Source: Flaccisagitta enflata (Eukaryota > Chaetognatha > Sagittoidea > Aphragmophora). Taken from it: a DNA stretch of 64,000 nt. Below are positions 1 to 60,028 of this stretch, in pieces; the stretch's first letter is position 1; each line of letters starts with the position of its first letter. The notes under the pieces are model-generated. The model was not told where the DNA came from. It was given only the letters and a program-made list of their open reading frames with translations, and ran no database searches. The translations under genes were made by a program, and so were the position numbers. Where the stretch lies: assembly GCA_965153355.1 (NCBI GenBank), contig OZ231126.1, positions 93,310,001 through 93,374,000 of the forward strand, read 5' to 3'.

Positions 1-295
<295 letters not shown>

Positions 296-419
296 AAGTG
301 AGAGAGTGACTAAATGAATGAACAAACAAATGAACGAACGACGACATTAATGAATGAATGAATGAAACAACTGTAAAAATGAATGAATGAATGAATGAAT
401 GAATGAATGAATGAATGAA

Positions 420-1059
420 GTCACTAGAAACACGTCCTTAGTGAGTCTCCAGTTTTAAATGCGAAACGTCGTTTGGAATGCTAATTTGCATATCGCTGAA
501 ATTTGATCTCATTTTAGAATTACATCTACATTACATCTACCCTTTCCACATTTATATGGTTTTAGGTAATAGAACCATTAATGGCTTAAAACTTGTTTTT
601 TAAAGAAAAAAAATGAGTAAGATTAAATCATTATATAACGTTTGATTTAGTTCCAGGGTTTGACATTCATGAAGGGGACAAAGCTTAGGTGTCAGAGTAC
701 AAAATGGACTCAAAAAGGCAGTCTTTAGACTTCCAGGATAATGGCGCAAATATGCTCTTATTTTAGCCCCGTATTTGATAAAAAAAATTTGGGGCAATTT
801 GATGATTCACTTTGAGACCAAGACCTGAAATGAACACCTTTTTGCTAGTAAAGCATATAAACAGGTGCAAAAAATATTTTCTATGAATTTTTGTCGATGA
901 AAACAACAGACAAAGACTTCCATTCTTGTGGCACTAATGTCCATAAGCGATTCTATTACCTAATCCTGATCAGCAGCGGCGTATCTGAGCCAAAATTTTA
1001 GCAGCTGCCACCTCCAATTAATGTCCGACAATGCTCCTGTCCCACCTGTACTACCACAC
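420..1059. other. Unique AT-rich DNA, no gene seen
   Basis: No ORF with recognisable domains and no convincing exon on either strand. The short reverse ORF at 600-797 has no family resemblance that I can see. Confidence 0.5.
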
Positions 1060-2420
1060 GGTCCCAGTTGGTTGACTCTTGATTCTTGCCTCTAAGGGTA
1101 TGGTTTCTTCACATTGCCTTTGGTAACTTTATTATCTTTGATAATAAACTTATCCTGGTACACTTGAACAACCATCTGTCGATCTTTTGTTTTTAAGACT
1201 TTTTAAGCGGTTTTTTAAATTAGGGTTAGGGGTGGGTTTAGGGTTAGGGTTAGGGTTGGGGATAGTTTTAGGGTTAAGGTTAGGGACAAGGTTAGCTTTA
1301 GGGCTAAGGGTTGGCTGGGTTTTATGTGTTACGACCCGAAGCTATTCGAATTAAATTTGCTCTGGCGGAGGATTCTGAAAGAAAAACAAAATCGTTCAGA
1401 GACTCACTCAGCAGCTCCCTTATCCTTTGGTAATTTGTTTTGCTTAATTTGGATTATGATTACATTGATTCTGAGAGTTTGGGGTTGACTTAGAGTAACT
1501 TGATGGATTCGTGTCTGTTGAGCCGCTCTGTGGTAGGGGTTGAGCTGAATTTTGATAATTTAAGGATAATTGTGAAGGGTCGGGATGAAACACCAGTTAG
1601 AGCTCCAAAGGCTCTTGTCCTTATTCTAGAATTTTTGTTGTAAAGTAATGTTGTCCAACTCACAAACAGTTTAATACCTTGGTATAAAATGCCGGCGGTC
1701 CCAGTTGGTTGACTCTTGATTCTTGCCTCTAAGGGTATGGTTTCTTCACAACATTGCCTTTGGTAACTTTATTATCTTTGATAATAAACTTATCCTTTGG
1801 TAATTTGCTTTGCTTAATTTGGATTATGATTACATTAATTCTGAGAGTTTGGGGTTGACTTAGTCTTAGAGTAACTTGATGGATTTGTGTCTGTTCAGCC
1901 GCTCTGTGGTAGGGGTTGAGCTGAATTTTGATAATTTAAGGATAGTTGTGAAGGGTCCGGATGAAACACCAGTTAGAGCTCCAAAGGCTCTTGTCCTTAT
2001 TCTAGAATTTTTGTTGTAAAGTAATGTTGTCCAACTCACAAACAGTTTAATACCTTGGTATAAAATGCCGGCGGTCCCAGTTGGTTGACTCTTGATTCTT
2101 GCCTCTAAGGGTATGGTTTCTTCACAACATTGCCTTTGGTAACTTTATTATCTTTGATAATAAACTTATCCTTTGGTAATTTGCTTTGCTTAATTTGGAT
2201 TATGATTACATTAATTCTGAGAGTTTGGGGTTGACTTAGTCTTAGAGTAACTTGATGGATTTGTGTCTGTTCAGCCGCTCTGTGGTAGGGGTTGAGCTGA
2301 ATTTTGATAATTTAAGGATAGTTGTGAGGGGTCCGGATGAAACACCAGTTAGAGCTCCAAAGGCTCTTGTCCTTATTCTAGAATTTTTGTTGTAAAGTAA
2401 TGTTGTCCAACTCACATACC
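1060..2420. repeat. Tandem repeat, ~377-bp unit, about 2.5-3 copies
   Basis: The stretch beginning GGTCCCAGTTGGTTGACTC recurs at 1062, 1697 and 2074. The last two copies are 377 bp apart and nearly identical. Each copy carries a perfect 9-bp hairpin (TTTATTATC-TTT-GATAATAAA). The first copy is interrupted at about 1150-1410 by sequence that includes telomere-like repeats. Unit 3 breaks off at about 2420 into a CT tract. Confidence 0.85.
1218..1315 (+). repeat. Degenerate interstitial telomere-like repeats (TTAGGG)
   Basis: Several TTAGGG hexamers, some with G-run variants, occur here, all in one orientation. This matches the common metazoan telomere repeat. It lies inside copy 1 of the 377-bp tandem repeat. 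Confidence 0.7.
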
Positions 2421-2425
2421 TCCCC

Positions 2426-2426
<1 letters not shown>

Positions 2427-2456
<30 letters not shown>

Positions 2457-2530
2457 TCTCTCGCTCTCTCTATTTTTCATTTCTTCCTCTTCTTCCTCCT
2501 CCTACTCCTCTTTCTTCATCTTCTTCTTTC
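2427..2530. repeat. (CT)n and pyrimidine-rich tract
   Basis: CT dinucleotide run grading into CTTCTT and CTCCTC pyrimidine-rich DNA. Confidence 0.9.
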
Positions 2531-2752
2531 TTTTGTCTGTCTGTCCGACATCGATCCTGTCCGAAATAGTACAGCTGCCGCGGCAGCTGCGGAAGCCCCT
2601 TCAAATACGCCGCTGCTGATCAGGGTGATCTGGTTGATAGAAAAATTTGATCATGACATTTGAGTGCTCCACATAGCAAACGTTGGGAGTGTCCTCACTA
2701 TAATGAGGGTATGTGGAGGAACAAAAATCATAAAGATGACCTTTTTCTTTTT

Positions 2753-2903
2753 CTTAGTTGCGGACACGCAACTCTATAAGCGCCTTTGTCTGTCTGTCCG
2801 TCCGTTGGTCCGTTGGTGTGCGCTAGTCGAAAAGTGTGGAACCGCGCATTTCCGCCTCTGCCCACCCGTCCGCAACTGGTATGGCCGTGTATCAGGCCTT
2901 GTT
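2753..2903 (+). repeat. Hairpin-headed short element, subtype A, copy 1
   Basis: Begins with the hairpin AGTTGCGGACACGCAACT (2756-2773; 7-bp arms), followed by CTCTATAAG, TTTGTC, TCCGT repeats, a GTCGAAAAG block, a CGTCCGCAACTGG block, and an end resembling GGCCGTGTAT...GGCCTTGTT. The same order of blocks recurs at 13983 and, reversed, at 40561, 59901 and 62800. Confidence 0.85.
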
Positions 2904-2904
2904 C

Positions 2905-4122
2905 AAAATTCTTTCATCTTCCGTTTTTGTTTTGGCCTTAAAGTTTTCACAGATTTCCCAGAATTCAGCAAAATCCTCTGTAGTTTTAGTATCAAAAAGA
3001 CAATAATTCATTCCAGGAAATCAAAATATTTGTAAAAGTAAATTAAAGTATCAGATCATAAGCTATAGAAAAGCTTATGAAGAGGCAGATCAACAATTCT
3101 TTGAAGAGTAGAAATTGGTAAAAGCCAATTCAAAGAATGTCAGCATATTGTTTTATCCCACTGCATTATGCAAATTAGGTCCTCAAAAACAATTTCTTTA
3201 TAAACGGATATGAACAATTATTGATAAAAAAATATGGTAAGGGTTCTAAAATTAATTACTCCACATAAACTAAAGAGGATGAAAAGAAAAAAATAACTTT
3301 TGCTATGTGAAGCACCCAATCATGACATGTTCATTAAAATGCAAACTTGTGGACGAGGTCTGCTGAATCCAAGGTGGCTTGATGTCTGTTCATCGATGAC
3401 AAACGTAAGTAAGACTGATTGCTACAACGATGTTGGGATTTGTATCATGTGGATTTATAAATTTCGCGAAAACCCGATATGTTTTTTTAAACAAGTGAAT
3501 CAGTATAGTAGAAACAAATTTTGACTCGAGACCCGAGAGAAGGTGATGGTGAAATGGATGTTGGGGTTAAGTGAGCATTTCGCCATGTTCAGATATGGCA
3601 TTTGGCAGAAATGGAGAGAAGAAAGCGAAATGGAGAACGATATTGTTAGACCCTGCCCACGCTATGAAAGACTGGTTTGCATATTGCAGAAAACTAATAT
3701 AGTTTTTAAGTTACGCATTTCGGAATATAGCAATTATTTTCATATGTGTCTTGATAGTTCATGTATGTTCCTAATAAGGACGTCTGTTGAAACAAAAGTC
3801 GATTGCTTATTAGAAATGAAAAGTAAAATTTTTGAAGTTTTCTCCAATATGATAACTTAATTTGTCATGTTCTGGCAGATTCACAGACCTTACGGAAACC
3901 CGATCGCGCCATCGCGGTATTTAAACAAATAATTAGTAGAAATAAATTTTGGAACCTGCCAAGCGTGGGTGACTAATGTGTCTTGCTTAATCAAACATAG
4001 CTAAAGGTACTTAAGGAGATCTAAAGGAAAGAAGCACTTTTTGTGAAAGAACCGATACACGCCAGCATGCAATGCTGCTTCTGCTGCATAATCAAATTGC
4101 CTATATGCTCCCTTCGCGTCAG
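2905..4122. other. No supported gene; probably intron or intergenic upstream of DCDC1-like exons
   Basis: Two open frames (3300-3524 and 3543-3860) show no recognisable domain or convincing composition. The DCDC1-like gene is already mid-protein at 4123, so this is likely intron sequence with further 5' exons outside the window. Confidence 0.5.
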
Positions 4123-11328
<7,206 letters not shown>

Positions 11329-11401
11329 AATGACCAAATCCGTGAACAAGAACTAACTCGTATCGAAACTAGTAAAGAAATGGTAATTTCCCAGTTAGTA
11401 T

Positions 11402-11958
11402 AGGGTGTTTCTCATCAAATGATATATAAGAAAACGATGTTGTTTTGCTTCTAAAAATAAAACAACAATTCTGAAAAAAGATTCATTGAGCTGTTAAGCA
11501 CCGATTTTTCTTGTAAAAATTTTACTGATCTAAGTTGCGTAGTTTGGCCACAATATACATTTAAAGTAAAATGAATATTTCCAGTCAATGTGTTTTTCAT
11601 CCTGGAAGTTTTTCGTTAAATCATTCGCACGTCTAAACGGTTTGAGCTACAGATGCCATATTAGACTCAAATGAAAGAAGGTTAAAATATCTTTAATTTG
11701 AGACCAAGCTGGCATCTGTAGCTCAAACCGTTTGGATGTGAGAATGATTTGAAGGATGAAGGATGAGAAAAACCTTGACTGTAAATATTCATTTTACTTC
11801 ATATCTATATTGTGACTAAATTACTCAACGACCAAGGAAATTTTTATATGAAAAATCGGAGTTTAAGAGCTTTATGAATTTTTTTATAAAATTGCTTCCT
11901 CATTTTAAGAAGCAGAATGACATCGTTTTCTTATATATCATTTGATGTGAAACACCCT
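11402..11958. mobile_element. Fold-back (MITE-like) element, ~557 bp
   Basis: The two halves are near-complete inverted copies of each other. The left end AGGGTGTTTCTCATCAAATG pairs with the right end, which finishes CATTTGATGTGAAACACCCT; inner blocks such as GAGCTACAGATGCCA and TGGCATCTGTAGCTC also pair. The centre is near 11680. It starts 74 bp after the DCDC1-like stop. An AATAAA at 11457-11462 inside the left arm could serve as that gene's poly(A) signal (inference). No ORF, so non-autonomous. The superfamily is not identified. Confidence 0.85.
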
Positions 11959-12180
11959 GCATCATGACATATGGTTGACTACCATCACTTGGTTGTGGCT
12001 TAGAGACCCGAGGGTCGATATCAACAAAGCTTAATGAAGCATGCTAATCAAAACTTTTTTGAAAACGACCTTTATGATACTCATTATAGTATATTCATTA
12101 GCGTTCTACGTCTCATTCATTCAATAACTTTCCTTGGTTTCAATCTGCGTGGCACTGTCTAAATTTCATGAACATATTTT

Positions 12181-12265
12181 TAGTCGCGGGCACGCAACTC
12201 TGCAACTTGCTCTGTCGGTCGGTCCGTCGGTCGGTCAGTCCATCCGTACGTCCGCTGGTAACACT
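12181..12265 (+). repeat. Hairpin-headed short element, subtype A, copy 2 (truncated)
   Basis: Begins AGTCGCGGGCACGCAACT, followed by a run of GGTC and CCGT repeats. It lacks the usual GGCCTTGTTT end. Confidence 0.7.
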
Positions 12266-12313
12266 TTGCTTTTTCGATGTATATTACTTTTTTACATCAT
12301 TTTTTGTAATTGT

Positions 12314-12556
12314 GACCTGACATTGTGTCCCAACATTGTGTCCCGACATTGTGTCCCGACATTTTCTCCTGACATTGTTCCCCGACATAGTGTCCCAACA
12401 TAGTGTTCCAACATAGTGGCGACAAAGTGTCCCAATATTGTGTCCCGACATTGTGCCCTGACATTGTGTCCCGATATAGTGGTCTGACATTGGGTCCCGA
12501 CATTGTGTCTCAACATTGTGTCCCAGTATTGTTTCCTGACATTGTTTCCTGGCATT
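12314..12556. repeat. 15-bp minisatellite, block 1
   Basis: About sixteen imperfect copies of a unit close to TGTCCCGACATTGTG. All frames read through, giving the spurious ORFs here on both strands. Confidence 0.9.
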
Positions 12557-12589
12557 ACACTCTTTTTTTTTATAAGAACCTAGTTTATA

Positions 12590-13030
12590 AGAACATCAAG
12601 GCTTCGAATGGCTCCAAAATTAAGTACATCTTAAGGCTTCATATTTTGAGAAAAAAATTTCGCTTCAGGTAATAAAAAAAAAACATAAAGAAAACATTTG
12701 AATTAAGTACATCTTAAGGCTTCATATTTTGAGAAAAAAATTTCGCTTCTGGTAATAAAAAAAAACATAAAGAAAACATTTGAATTTTAGTAGAATTAAC
12801 ATGTTATTTTATGATCATTTTAAGATCATGAAAATATCTTTAGACTTTAATGATTAGCATTTGTTTTAACAGTATTTGATAGAAGTATATTTACTATAAA
12901 AGAGTAAATTTTTTTTATAAGGTTTCCTATAGATTATATTGTATTTAGAATTAAGAACACTCTAAGAACGTTGAAGGCTTCATTTGGTCTTGAAATTGAG
13001 AACAAGAAGCCTTCAAAAAAAAATGGTGTT
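12590..13030. other. AT-rich spacer with an ~88-bp duplication
   Basis: A segment containing AAGTACATCTTAAGGCTTC and TTGAGAAAAAAATTTCGCTT occurs twice in tandem (about 12621-12705 and 12706-12786). Otherwise AT-rich with no gene. Confidence 0.7.
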
Positions 13031-13047
13031 CTTATAAAAAAAAAATG

Positions 13048-13525
13048 TACGTCCCAACAATCTGTCCTGACATCGTGTCCCAAAATTGTGTCCCAACATT
13101 TTGTTCCAACAATGTGTCCCAACCTTGTGTCCCAACAATCTGTCTCGACAACCTGTCCCAACATTGTGTCCCGACATTGTGTCCCGACAAAGGGTCCCGG
13201 CATTGTGTCCTAACAATGTGTCCCAATATTGTGTCCCAACAATCTGTCCCAACAATCTGTCCCAATATTGTGTCCCAACATTGTGTCCCGACATTGTGTC
13301 CCGACATTGTGCTCCGACATAGTGTCTCTACATTGTGTCCCGACATTGTGTCCCAACATTGTGTCCTGACATTGTGACCCAACATAGTGTCCTGACACTG
13401 AGTCCTGACATTGTGTCCCTTCATTGTCTCCCGACATTGTGTCCCAACAGTCCCAACAGTCATTTGTGTCCCAACAGTCATTTGTGTCCCGACAGTCATT
13501 TGTGTCCCGACAGTCATTTGTGTCC
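13048..13525. repeat. 15-bp minisatellite, block 2
   Basis: About thirty imperfect copies of the same TGTCCCGACATTGTG-type unit as at 12314-12556. It ends in a 20-bp variant (CAGTCATTTGTGTCCC) at 13445-13525. Confidence 0.9.
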
Positions 13526-13732
13526 CAGTTGATTGAGTCAATTAAAAAAGATTGTATCAAGAGTCTGGCACGCGACTTATAGGTGTTGGCCTTGTTTTGA
13601 TTCTATTTAACTCTCGCCTTCTCATCATTCTGCATCTTTACTTTCATGTTCTTATCACCATTATATTTCTTTCAAAAATATATCATGTCTCTATAAAACA
13701 ATCAACACTACAAGTAGAGGATATACAAAAGC

Positions 13733-38382
<24,650 letters not shown>

Positions 38383-38394
38383 CAACTCGATAAC

Positions 38395-38592
<198 letters not shown>

Positions 38593-38826
38593 ACCTACCC
38601 AAACAACGCTAAAAACAAAAATTAACCCCTAATTTGGGAGACTGCATTTCTAGTTTGATTTATTCATGCCTATACTATCTCTCTGACCTTCTATTGTATT
38701 GTATTGTATTCTATTGTATTGTGCGCTCAGCATTATGTTAATTCGCCATTCTCAACATTTTCATCATTTACAGGACGCAACACGGCTTGGTAAAAAATGT
38801 GTTAGGACGGTGATTGTCTTTTGTCA

Positions 38827-38932
38827 AGGAAGAAGAAGAAGAAGAAGAAGAAGAAGAAGAAGAAGAAGAAGAAGAAGAAGAAGAAGAAGAAGAAGAAGAA
38901 GAAGAAGAAGAAGAAGAAGAAACGGCCGAAAT

Positions 38933-39027
<95 letters not shown>

Positions 39028-39029
39028 CG
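38827..39029 (+). repeat. (GAA)n then (CAA)n upstream of the FBXO15 start
   Basis: GAA at 38827-38921 and CAA at 38933-39028. The CAA array ends 6 bp before the FBXO15 ATG and so probably forms its 5' UTR. Confidence 0.95.
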
Positions 39030-39034
39030 TTCTA

Positions 39035-54957
<15,923 letters not shown>

Positions 54958-55462
54958 TACTTCTTTGAAAACAAAAGAACTTCTCTCTGTGATTAATCAA
55001 ATCGAAATCAAGACCAAAGCCAATTCTAAACTATGCAACAAACTTGATAGATGTCAAAACTAATGTCCGCAGATCCATATGATCCGCTTTATGATGATCT
55101 TATAAGCTTATTCTGCAATCTGCATCTTGCATGGGCTCGATTACAAAAGCCTTCCGAAATTATCCGCATTTTGCATTGATTATCTTGCTCTGATCCTTGT
55201 CTCTGTCTTTAAATGACTGCGAAAATGCAATGAAGCATCCATTAGTGAAAATCAAAAAATTCCTTTACTCTGAAATTTTAACAAAGACCAAACATCGCTT
55301 TATCCGTTGATTTTTGTATGTCTTTATATTTTTCTTGTAGCAAACGTTTTGACAAACATTTTGTCTAAAAAAAAAGTGAAAAAAAAAGTTGGGCTCCAAC
55401 CCTGTCGACTTGGTAAGAACAAAACAGCAAATAAAAAAAACGAGAAAGAAAGATTAAAAAAA

Positions 55463-56237
55463 ATGGCGGAAGCTGCTCCTGCGACGGCTCCTAAACCGCC
55501 TCGCGTGTTACCGATGAAAGAACCGCTGAACGTCGTCCACCAAAACGCCATCTTCGTGGAAACGGTGAAAAAGGAAAACAAAAACACGGATCTCTTCACC
55601 GAATTCACCGTCAATCCGTACACTAAATTCCACACTTTGGCCAACAAACCCAACTCGAAGGATATGTTGGGGGCCGAAGACGAAACTTACCATCGAGTCA
55701 GGCAAAGATTCGATCAAGTGCCGAGAGAAAAATTCCCTTTCCCGCAGACGGAAGCGCAGGAAGTCGGCTGGGATAATCAACCGCTTGTGGATGGGCTGAG
55801 GGCTGATCCGAGGTAAATGAATAAATGCGTGTGGAGAAGCTTGATTAAAAAAACAAGGCCGGAAACACGGCTACCCAACATGCGGGTGGGTAGGGGCGGT
55901 GATAGAATAGGCTAAAAAACATTTAGGCAGGGGCAGTAACGGCAGTAACGGCGGTAACGCAAACATCACCCGTTAACGCTGAAAAAGCAAACTGTCACAG
56001 GCCGATGGACGGACCGACCGGCCGACCGTCATAACGGGTTATTGAGTTACGTGCACGCGACTTCAAATGCTATTAGACAATGCCAAATGTTGACTGCGAT
56101 TTCTGTCAGTGAAAATCCAATCAGTTCAAATTGGTTAACCTAACTCCCACAGAATCAACCATCAACGCGTAATTTGTCCCATGACCAAATTCATGGAAAC
56201 TGCATGGAGAATCAAGGAGGCGGAAAACAGAGGATGA
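55463..56237 (+). CDS. CFAP144: Cilia- and flagella-associated protein 144 / FAM183 (two exons)
   Basis: Exons 55463-55812 and 56153-56237 (TGA) give 144 residues. The start is the ATG opening MAEAAPATAPKPPRVLP; frame is open further upstream but without family resemblance. Motifs: VHQNAIFVETVKKE, FTVNPYTKFHTLANKP, ETYHRVRQRFDQVPREKFPF, PQTEAQEVGWDNQPLV, and across the splice (AG|AATC, phase 2) RINHQRV. Vertebrate CFAP144 proteins share this layout (HQNAI, NPF/YxKxHT, QTExQEIGWD, RLNHFRV). CFAP144 is a microtubule inner protein of axonemal doublets. Length is typical of the family. The intron contains a diverged subtype A hairpin element, so the 340-bp intron is largely made of one repeat. 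Confidence 0.92.
55851..56062 (-). repeat. Hairpin-headed short element, subtype A, copy 5 (reversed, diverged)
   Basis: Starts AAACAAGGCCGGAAACACGG, ends AGTTACGTGCACGCGACT (56045-56062). It fills most of CFAP144 intron 1. Confidence 0.75.
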
Positions 56238-56442
56238 ATTTCACCTCAAACCGGTGATCCTCATCATGATGGCATTGCACCATGAAATGGAGGATGAAAT
56301 CCATTTTGCCGATTTCGTGCTATCATCCTGACTCGAAAAAGTATGAGAATCAGGGCAAAAACTAGCCAAAACGTAAACAAAGATAAATAATTTGTCGTAT
56401 TGGAAAAAAAAAATTGACGTAAATGTCGGTTGTGTTGCCTTT

Positions 56443-56655
56443 CAGTAGAGCCTAATGCTCTGGGTATATCAAAGGAAAAGACAGTCAAGTCTGAGTAAAT
56501 GCGTGTATATTTGTCAAAACCGAAGAGAGGACGAGATAAAGGAGATCTGCCACGAGAAACCAGGTCGCGCTCTTTTATACTGAGGAGAGAGAAGGAGAGA
56601 GAGAGGAGAGAGAGAGAAGAAGAGACGAGAGGAGAGAGCGTCTCTCCTCGGTCGC
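56443..56655 (+). repeat. 213-bp dispersed repeat, copy 1
   Basis: From CAGTAGAGCCTAATGCTCTG to CTCCTCGGTCGC, identical throughout to 60682-60894. It contains a GAGA-rich stretch. Probably a SINE or part of one. Confidence 0.9.
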
Positions 56656-56715
56656 GCCCCCTCTTTTCTGAAAAATTGCCGGAAGTCAATTTTTCACAGA
56701 AACAAAAAGGTGACG

Positions 56716-56908
<193 letters not shown>

Positions 56909-57171
56909 TGACTGAGAGAAGAGAAGCGCGCAATTTAGGAGTAACGACGTGGTGACTCTAGACAGGATCAGCGAATGTAAACAAAGTATATGGAGTCAAA
57001 CGCGAAAGCAATACAAAATAATCATTACAATGACAGATCATACAGTGATAGGTATAGCAATGATCCGACAGATAGTAGATAATTAATTCAGTAACAAAAA
57101 TTCAATGAAATGAAATGCAAATAAAAATGCTGATGAACTTAAACAAAATTTGAACGCAAAACATAATTGGT

Positions 57172-57175
<4 letters not shown>

Positions 57176-57254
<79 letters not shown>
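57176..57254 (+). repeat. (GA)n microsatellite
   Basis: About 80 bp of pure GA. Confidence 0.95.
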
Positions 57255-57257
<3 letters not shown>

Positions 57258-57529
57258 AGAGAATATTGCGCAAGAAAGCCAACGGAGACATGGAGCACAA
57301 CGTTAATTAGTTGATATAAATCGGTGGACGAAAAATGAAAATGTAAAAACAAAACGGCAATGAAAAATTGACGCGAGGTTGAACGACGACGATGATGATG
57401 ATGAAGCTGATGAGTTTTCGTTTTCCAATCCAATTATGTGGGGGGGGGGGTTGTCGACTTGATGATGAAACTGACGAGTACTTATTTTAAATTCACAATA
57501 CATGGGGGGGGGTGTCACAAAACGCAAAC

Positions 57530-57770
57530 AGAGCACCGCACAATCGGCGGTCAGGCACTGTATGGACGGCGGCCAGGCACCGTAAGATGGCGGTAGGGCA
57601 CCGTTAAGACGGCGGCCGGGCACCGCTGAGACGGCGGCCGGGCACCGCACCGAGACGCTGAAGGCGAAGACGAAGACGAGGACAAAGACGAAGATGAAGA
57701 CGATGAAGAAGATGAAGACGAAGATGATTACGAAGATGAAGACGAAGGAGAAAGTTCCATGATGATGACG
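57530..57770 (+). repeat. GGCGGCC-type repeats and (GAAGAC/GAAGAT)n
   Basis: Short GACGGCGGCCGGGCACCG repeats (57540-57650) followed by an acidic-coding-like GAAGAC/GAAGAT hexamer array (57660-57755). No convincing exon. Confidence 0.7.
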
Positions 57771-57789
57771 GGAGCCGCGAGACGCAAAA

Positions 57790-59200
57790 ATGAGTTACGG
57801 AGTTGACAGAGAAATCATGCTGGATGTTGAAAGACGGGCATGTTTTCTCTATGTCGCAAGGATGATGAAAACGGAGGAGTGGGTGAAGGAGTGGATGAAG
57901 AAATGGCGTTGACAAAGAAAAGGCGTTGATGGCGAAGACATATTAATTGAGATGACCAAGATTTGAGTGATCTCAAGGTTTTTAGCTTTCCCAAATCAAT
58001 TATTTGTCCGATGTTTCATTGATAGAGGTCAGTATCACAAATTGCTAATACACAAGACCACATTTCAGAGTAATGTCTCAAAGTGGATAAGATAAATCAA
58101 ACACATCCAACATATGGTGTACATGAATGTAGCACTGAAATTTCTCAAGCAGACTCGTTTCATTTGCATTTCAATTGCTCTGTGCATTGCCTCGTAATCT
58201 CTCATTACTCATGTTTCATCACATCTACTGGGTATCCGGTTGGAGGAAAAGTCTGGGGTTCAAAGGATCACAAATCACAATTCAATTCAAATCAATGCTT
58301 TTCTTCAGCATTACATAGTGGGGAGGCCTCCTGTTCGATAAACCAGTTTCAAGAATCAATGTCGGTTCTGAGATTTCTGGATAGTTACAACAGAGTGCTT
58401 TTACTCACAAAATCCGGAACTGAGGTAATCTTCCAATGAGTCCATCGATGTTATCCACATAGTTCTATGCCTTGTTAAATCTCATACAGCACAAGCGAGG
58501 ATTGCTCCTCCCATGATCGCGCATTTCAGCAACTATGATTGAAGTCACTCCAAACAATGATCAAAAGAAAAAAAAAAGTATTCAAGATATCACAACTATC
58601 GCTGTAGTTGAAAATTGAGTGCTCATTGATAAAAGGCTGAGAGAGAAATATAATAAACTAAATAGTTTTGTTAACCGTGAATTGATTATACCACTCATCA
58701 GTCCAGAAACGGCAAATTTTGTCCAATATAAATTGTCTTTTCTTTTCACATATATTTTTTTGTCCATTTCTTAAGCCGGTAACATGATTAAGTCTGTTTA
58801 TGGATGAACGGGGTTAAAGATTCTATGTACAGGATCATCAGTTATAATAACAAACCTATCTGGCCATACTAACAAGTGATTTCTAACATGAACCTTTACA
58901 GTGGAAGGATAGAATTGGGTAATGAAGATGAAAATTTCATGAAATGTGCAACTTCTCCTTAAAGAAGAGTCATCGAAAATTTTCTTTGTAGGTAAAGAAA
59001 ATATTACTCAACGCGGTTCATAAAGGAGGATGTTCATGTTCAACATAAAACTGCACAAGCATACTGCTGCGTAGATGAGTAAAACTGCAGTGCAGTTTTG
59101 CAAAGGAAGGGTGGGAGAAAATCAAGGGGTACACCCTCATCCAACAATTAAAGAGAAACAGGGGGTAAGGGTTGGGTGTAAGTGGGAGGGGGGAGAGGAA
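57790..59200. other. Intergenic, no gene seen
   Basis: AT-rich unique sequence between CFAP144 and TMEM138. ORF 58083-58439 shows no recognisable motif. Confidence 0.5.
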
Positions 59201-59289
59201 ATTGATGAGAATGTCCTCTCTAGTGGGGTGGCAGGAAAACGGGAGTGAGGGGATTTCAGTTGGCACTAAGGCCTCGAGAAAAATTACTG

Positions 59290-59700
59290 GATTCATATTT
59301 AGTGGACCTATTACCTTTTTTGGGACTAGGTCACATAAAAGAATGTCTACCTTTAGAGAAAGAAAAGCTTTTTAAACAGTGAAACTGTGTCAATGAGTGA
59401 TAAAACAATCCAGGTAACTCGATCTTGGGTCAGATATTCTTCACTGGGAAAGGGGAGGGCGGGAGAGAGGGGAAAGAGAATAACTGAGATTCAGCCACTG
59501 GCTTCATTGTAGTGGACCTCTCACCTTTTTGGGACTAGGCCACGTTGAAGAATGTCTCTACTCCGAAAAATAGAATAAGTTCAATTCTGAAACTGTGTCA
59601 CTGCACAAGCCAAAATTTAGGATCACTCGATCCTAGGTCAGACATTCCTTCAAATGGGAAAAGGGAGGGTGGGAGAGAAAGTCGAGTGGGAGAAGGAGGA
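59290..59700 (+). repeat. Tandem duplication, ~210 bp, two diverged copies
   Basis: AGTGGACCT...TTTTGGGACTAGG...GAATGTCT recurs at 59299 and 59511, and GGTCAGA(T/C)ATTC...GGGAGGG(C/T)GGGAGAGA recurs at 59428 and 59635. Confidence 0.75.
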
Positions 59701-59900
59701 TTGAAAAATGACCCAAAGTCACGCATTCTGATCTCGAGCCTCTTACACCTAAGATTATTTGACCTCAGAGAAGAAAAGAATGAAAACCCAGAGAGAAGAA
59801 AAAAAATCAATTGAAAAAAAAAGAGGGACTAAGGACGGACAAAAGAGCTTTGCCCAACAAAGTCCGCACGTAATTCGGCCATACATTGTAAACTTAAACA

Positions 59901-60028
59901 AAACAAGGCCGGATACACGGCAATCCAGTCGCGGACGGTTGGGCAGGAGCAGTAATGCGAAAATCGCTCAGAATTCGGACCGACCGACAGACCAAGGTGT
60001 AGAGTCGCGTGTCCGCGACTAAAAAAAA
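59901..60028 (-). repeat. Hairpin-headed short element, subtype A, copy 6 (reversed)
   Basis: Starts AAACAAGGCCGGATACACGG, ends with hairpin AGTCGCGTGTCCGCGACT (60003-60020) then A8. Both arms differ from the common version at the paired position, which keeps the stem perfect. Confidence 0.87.

Noticed and set aside
1218-1315. A true chromosome end
   Set aside because: The TTAGGG repeats are few, degenerate and flanked on both sides by unrelated DNA and genes.
3300-3860. Two ORFs upstream of the DCDC1-like gene as a missing exon
   Set aside because: No doublecortin or QxW motifs and no fitting splice phases.
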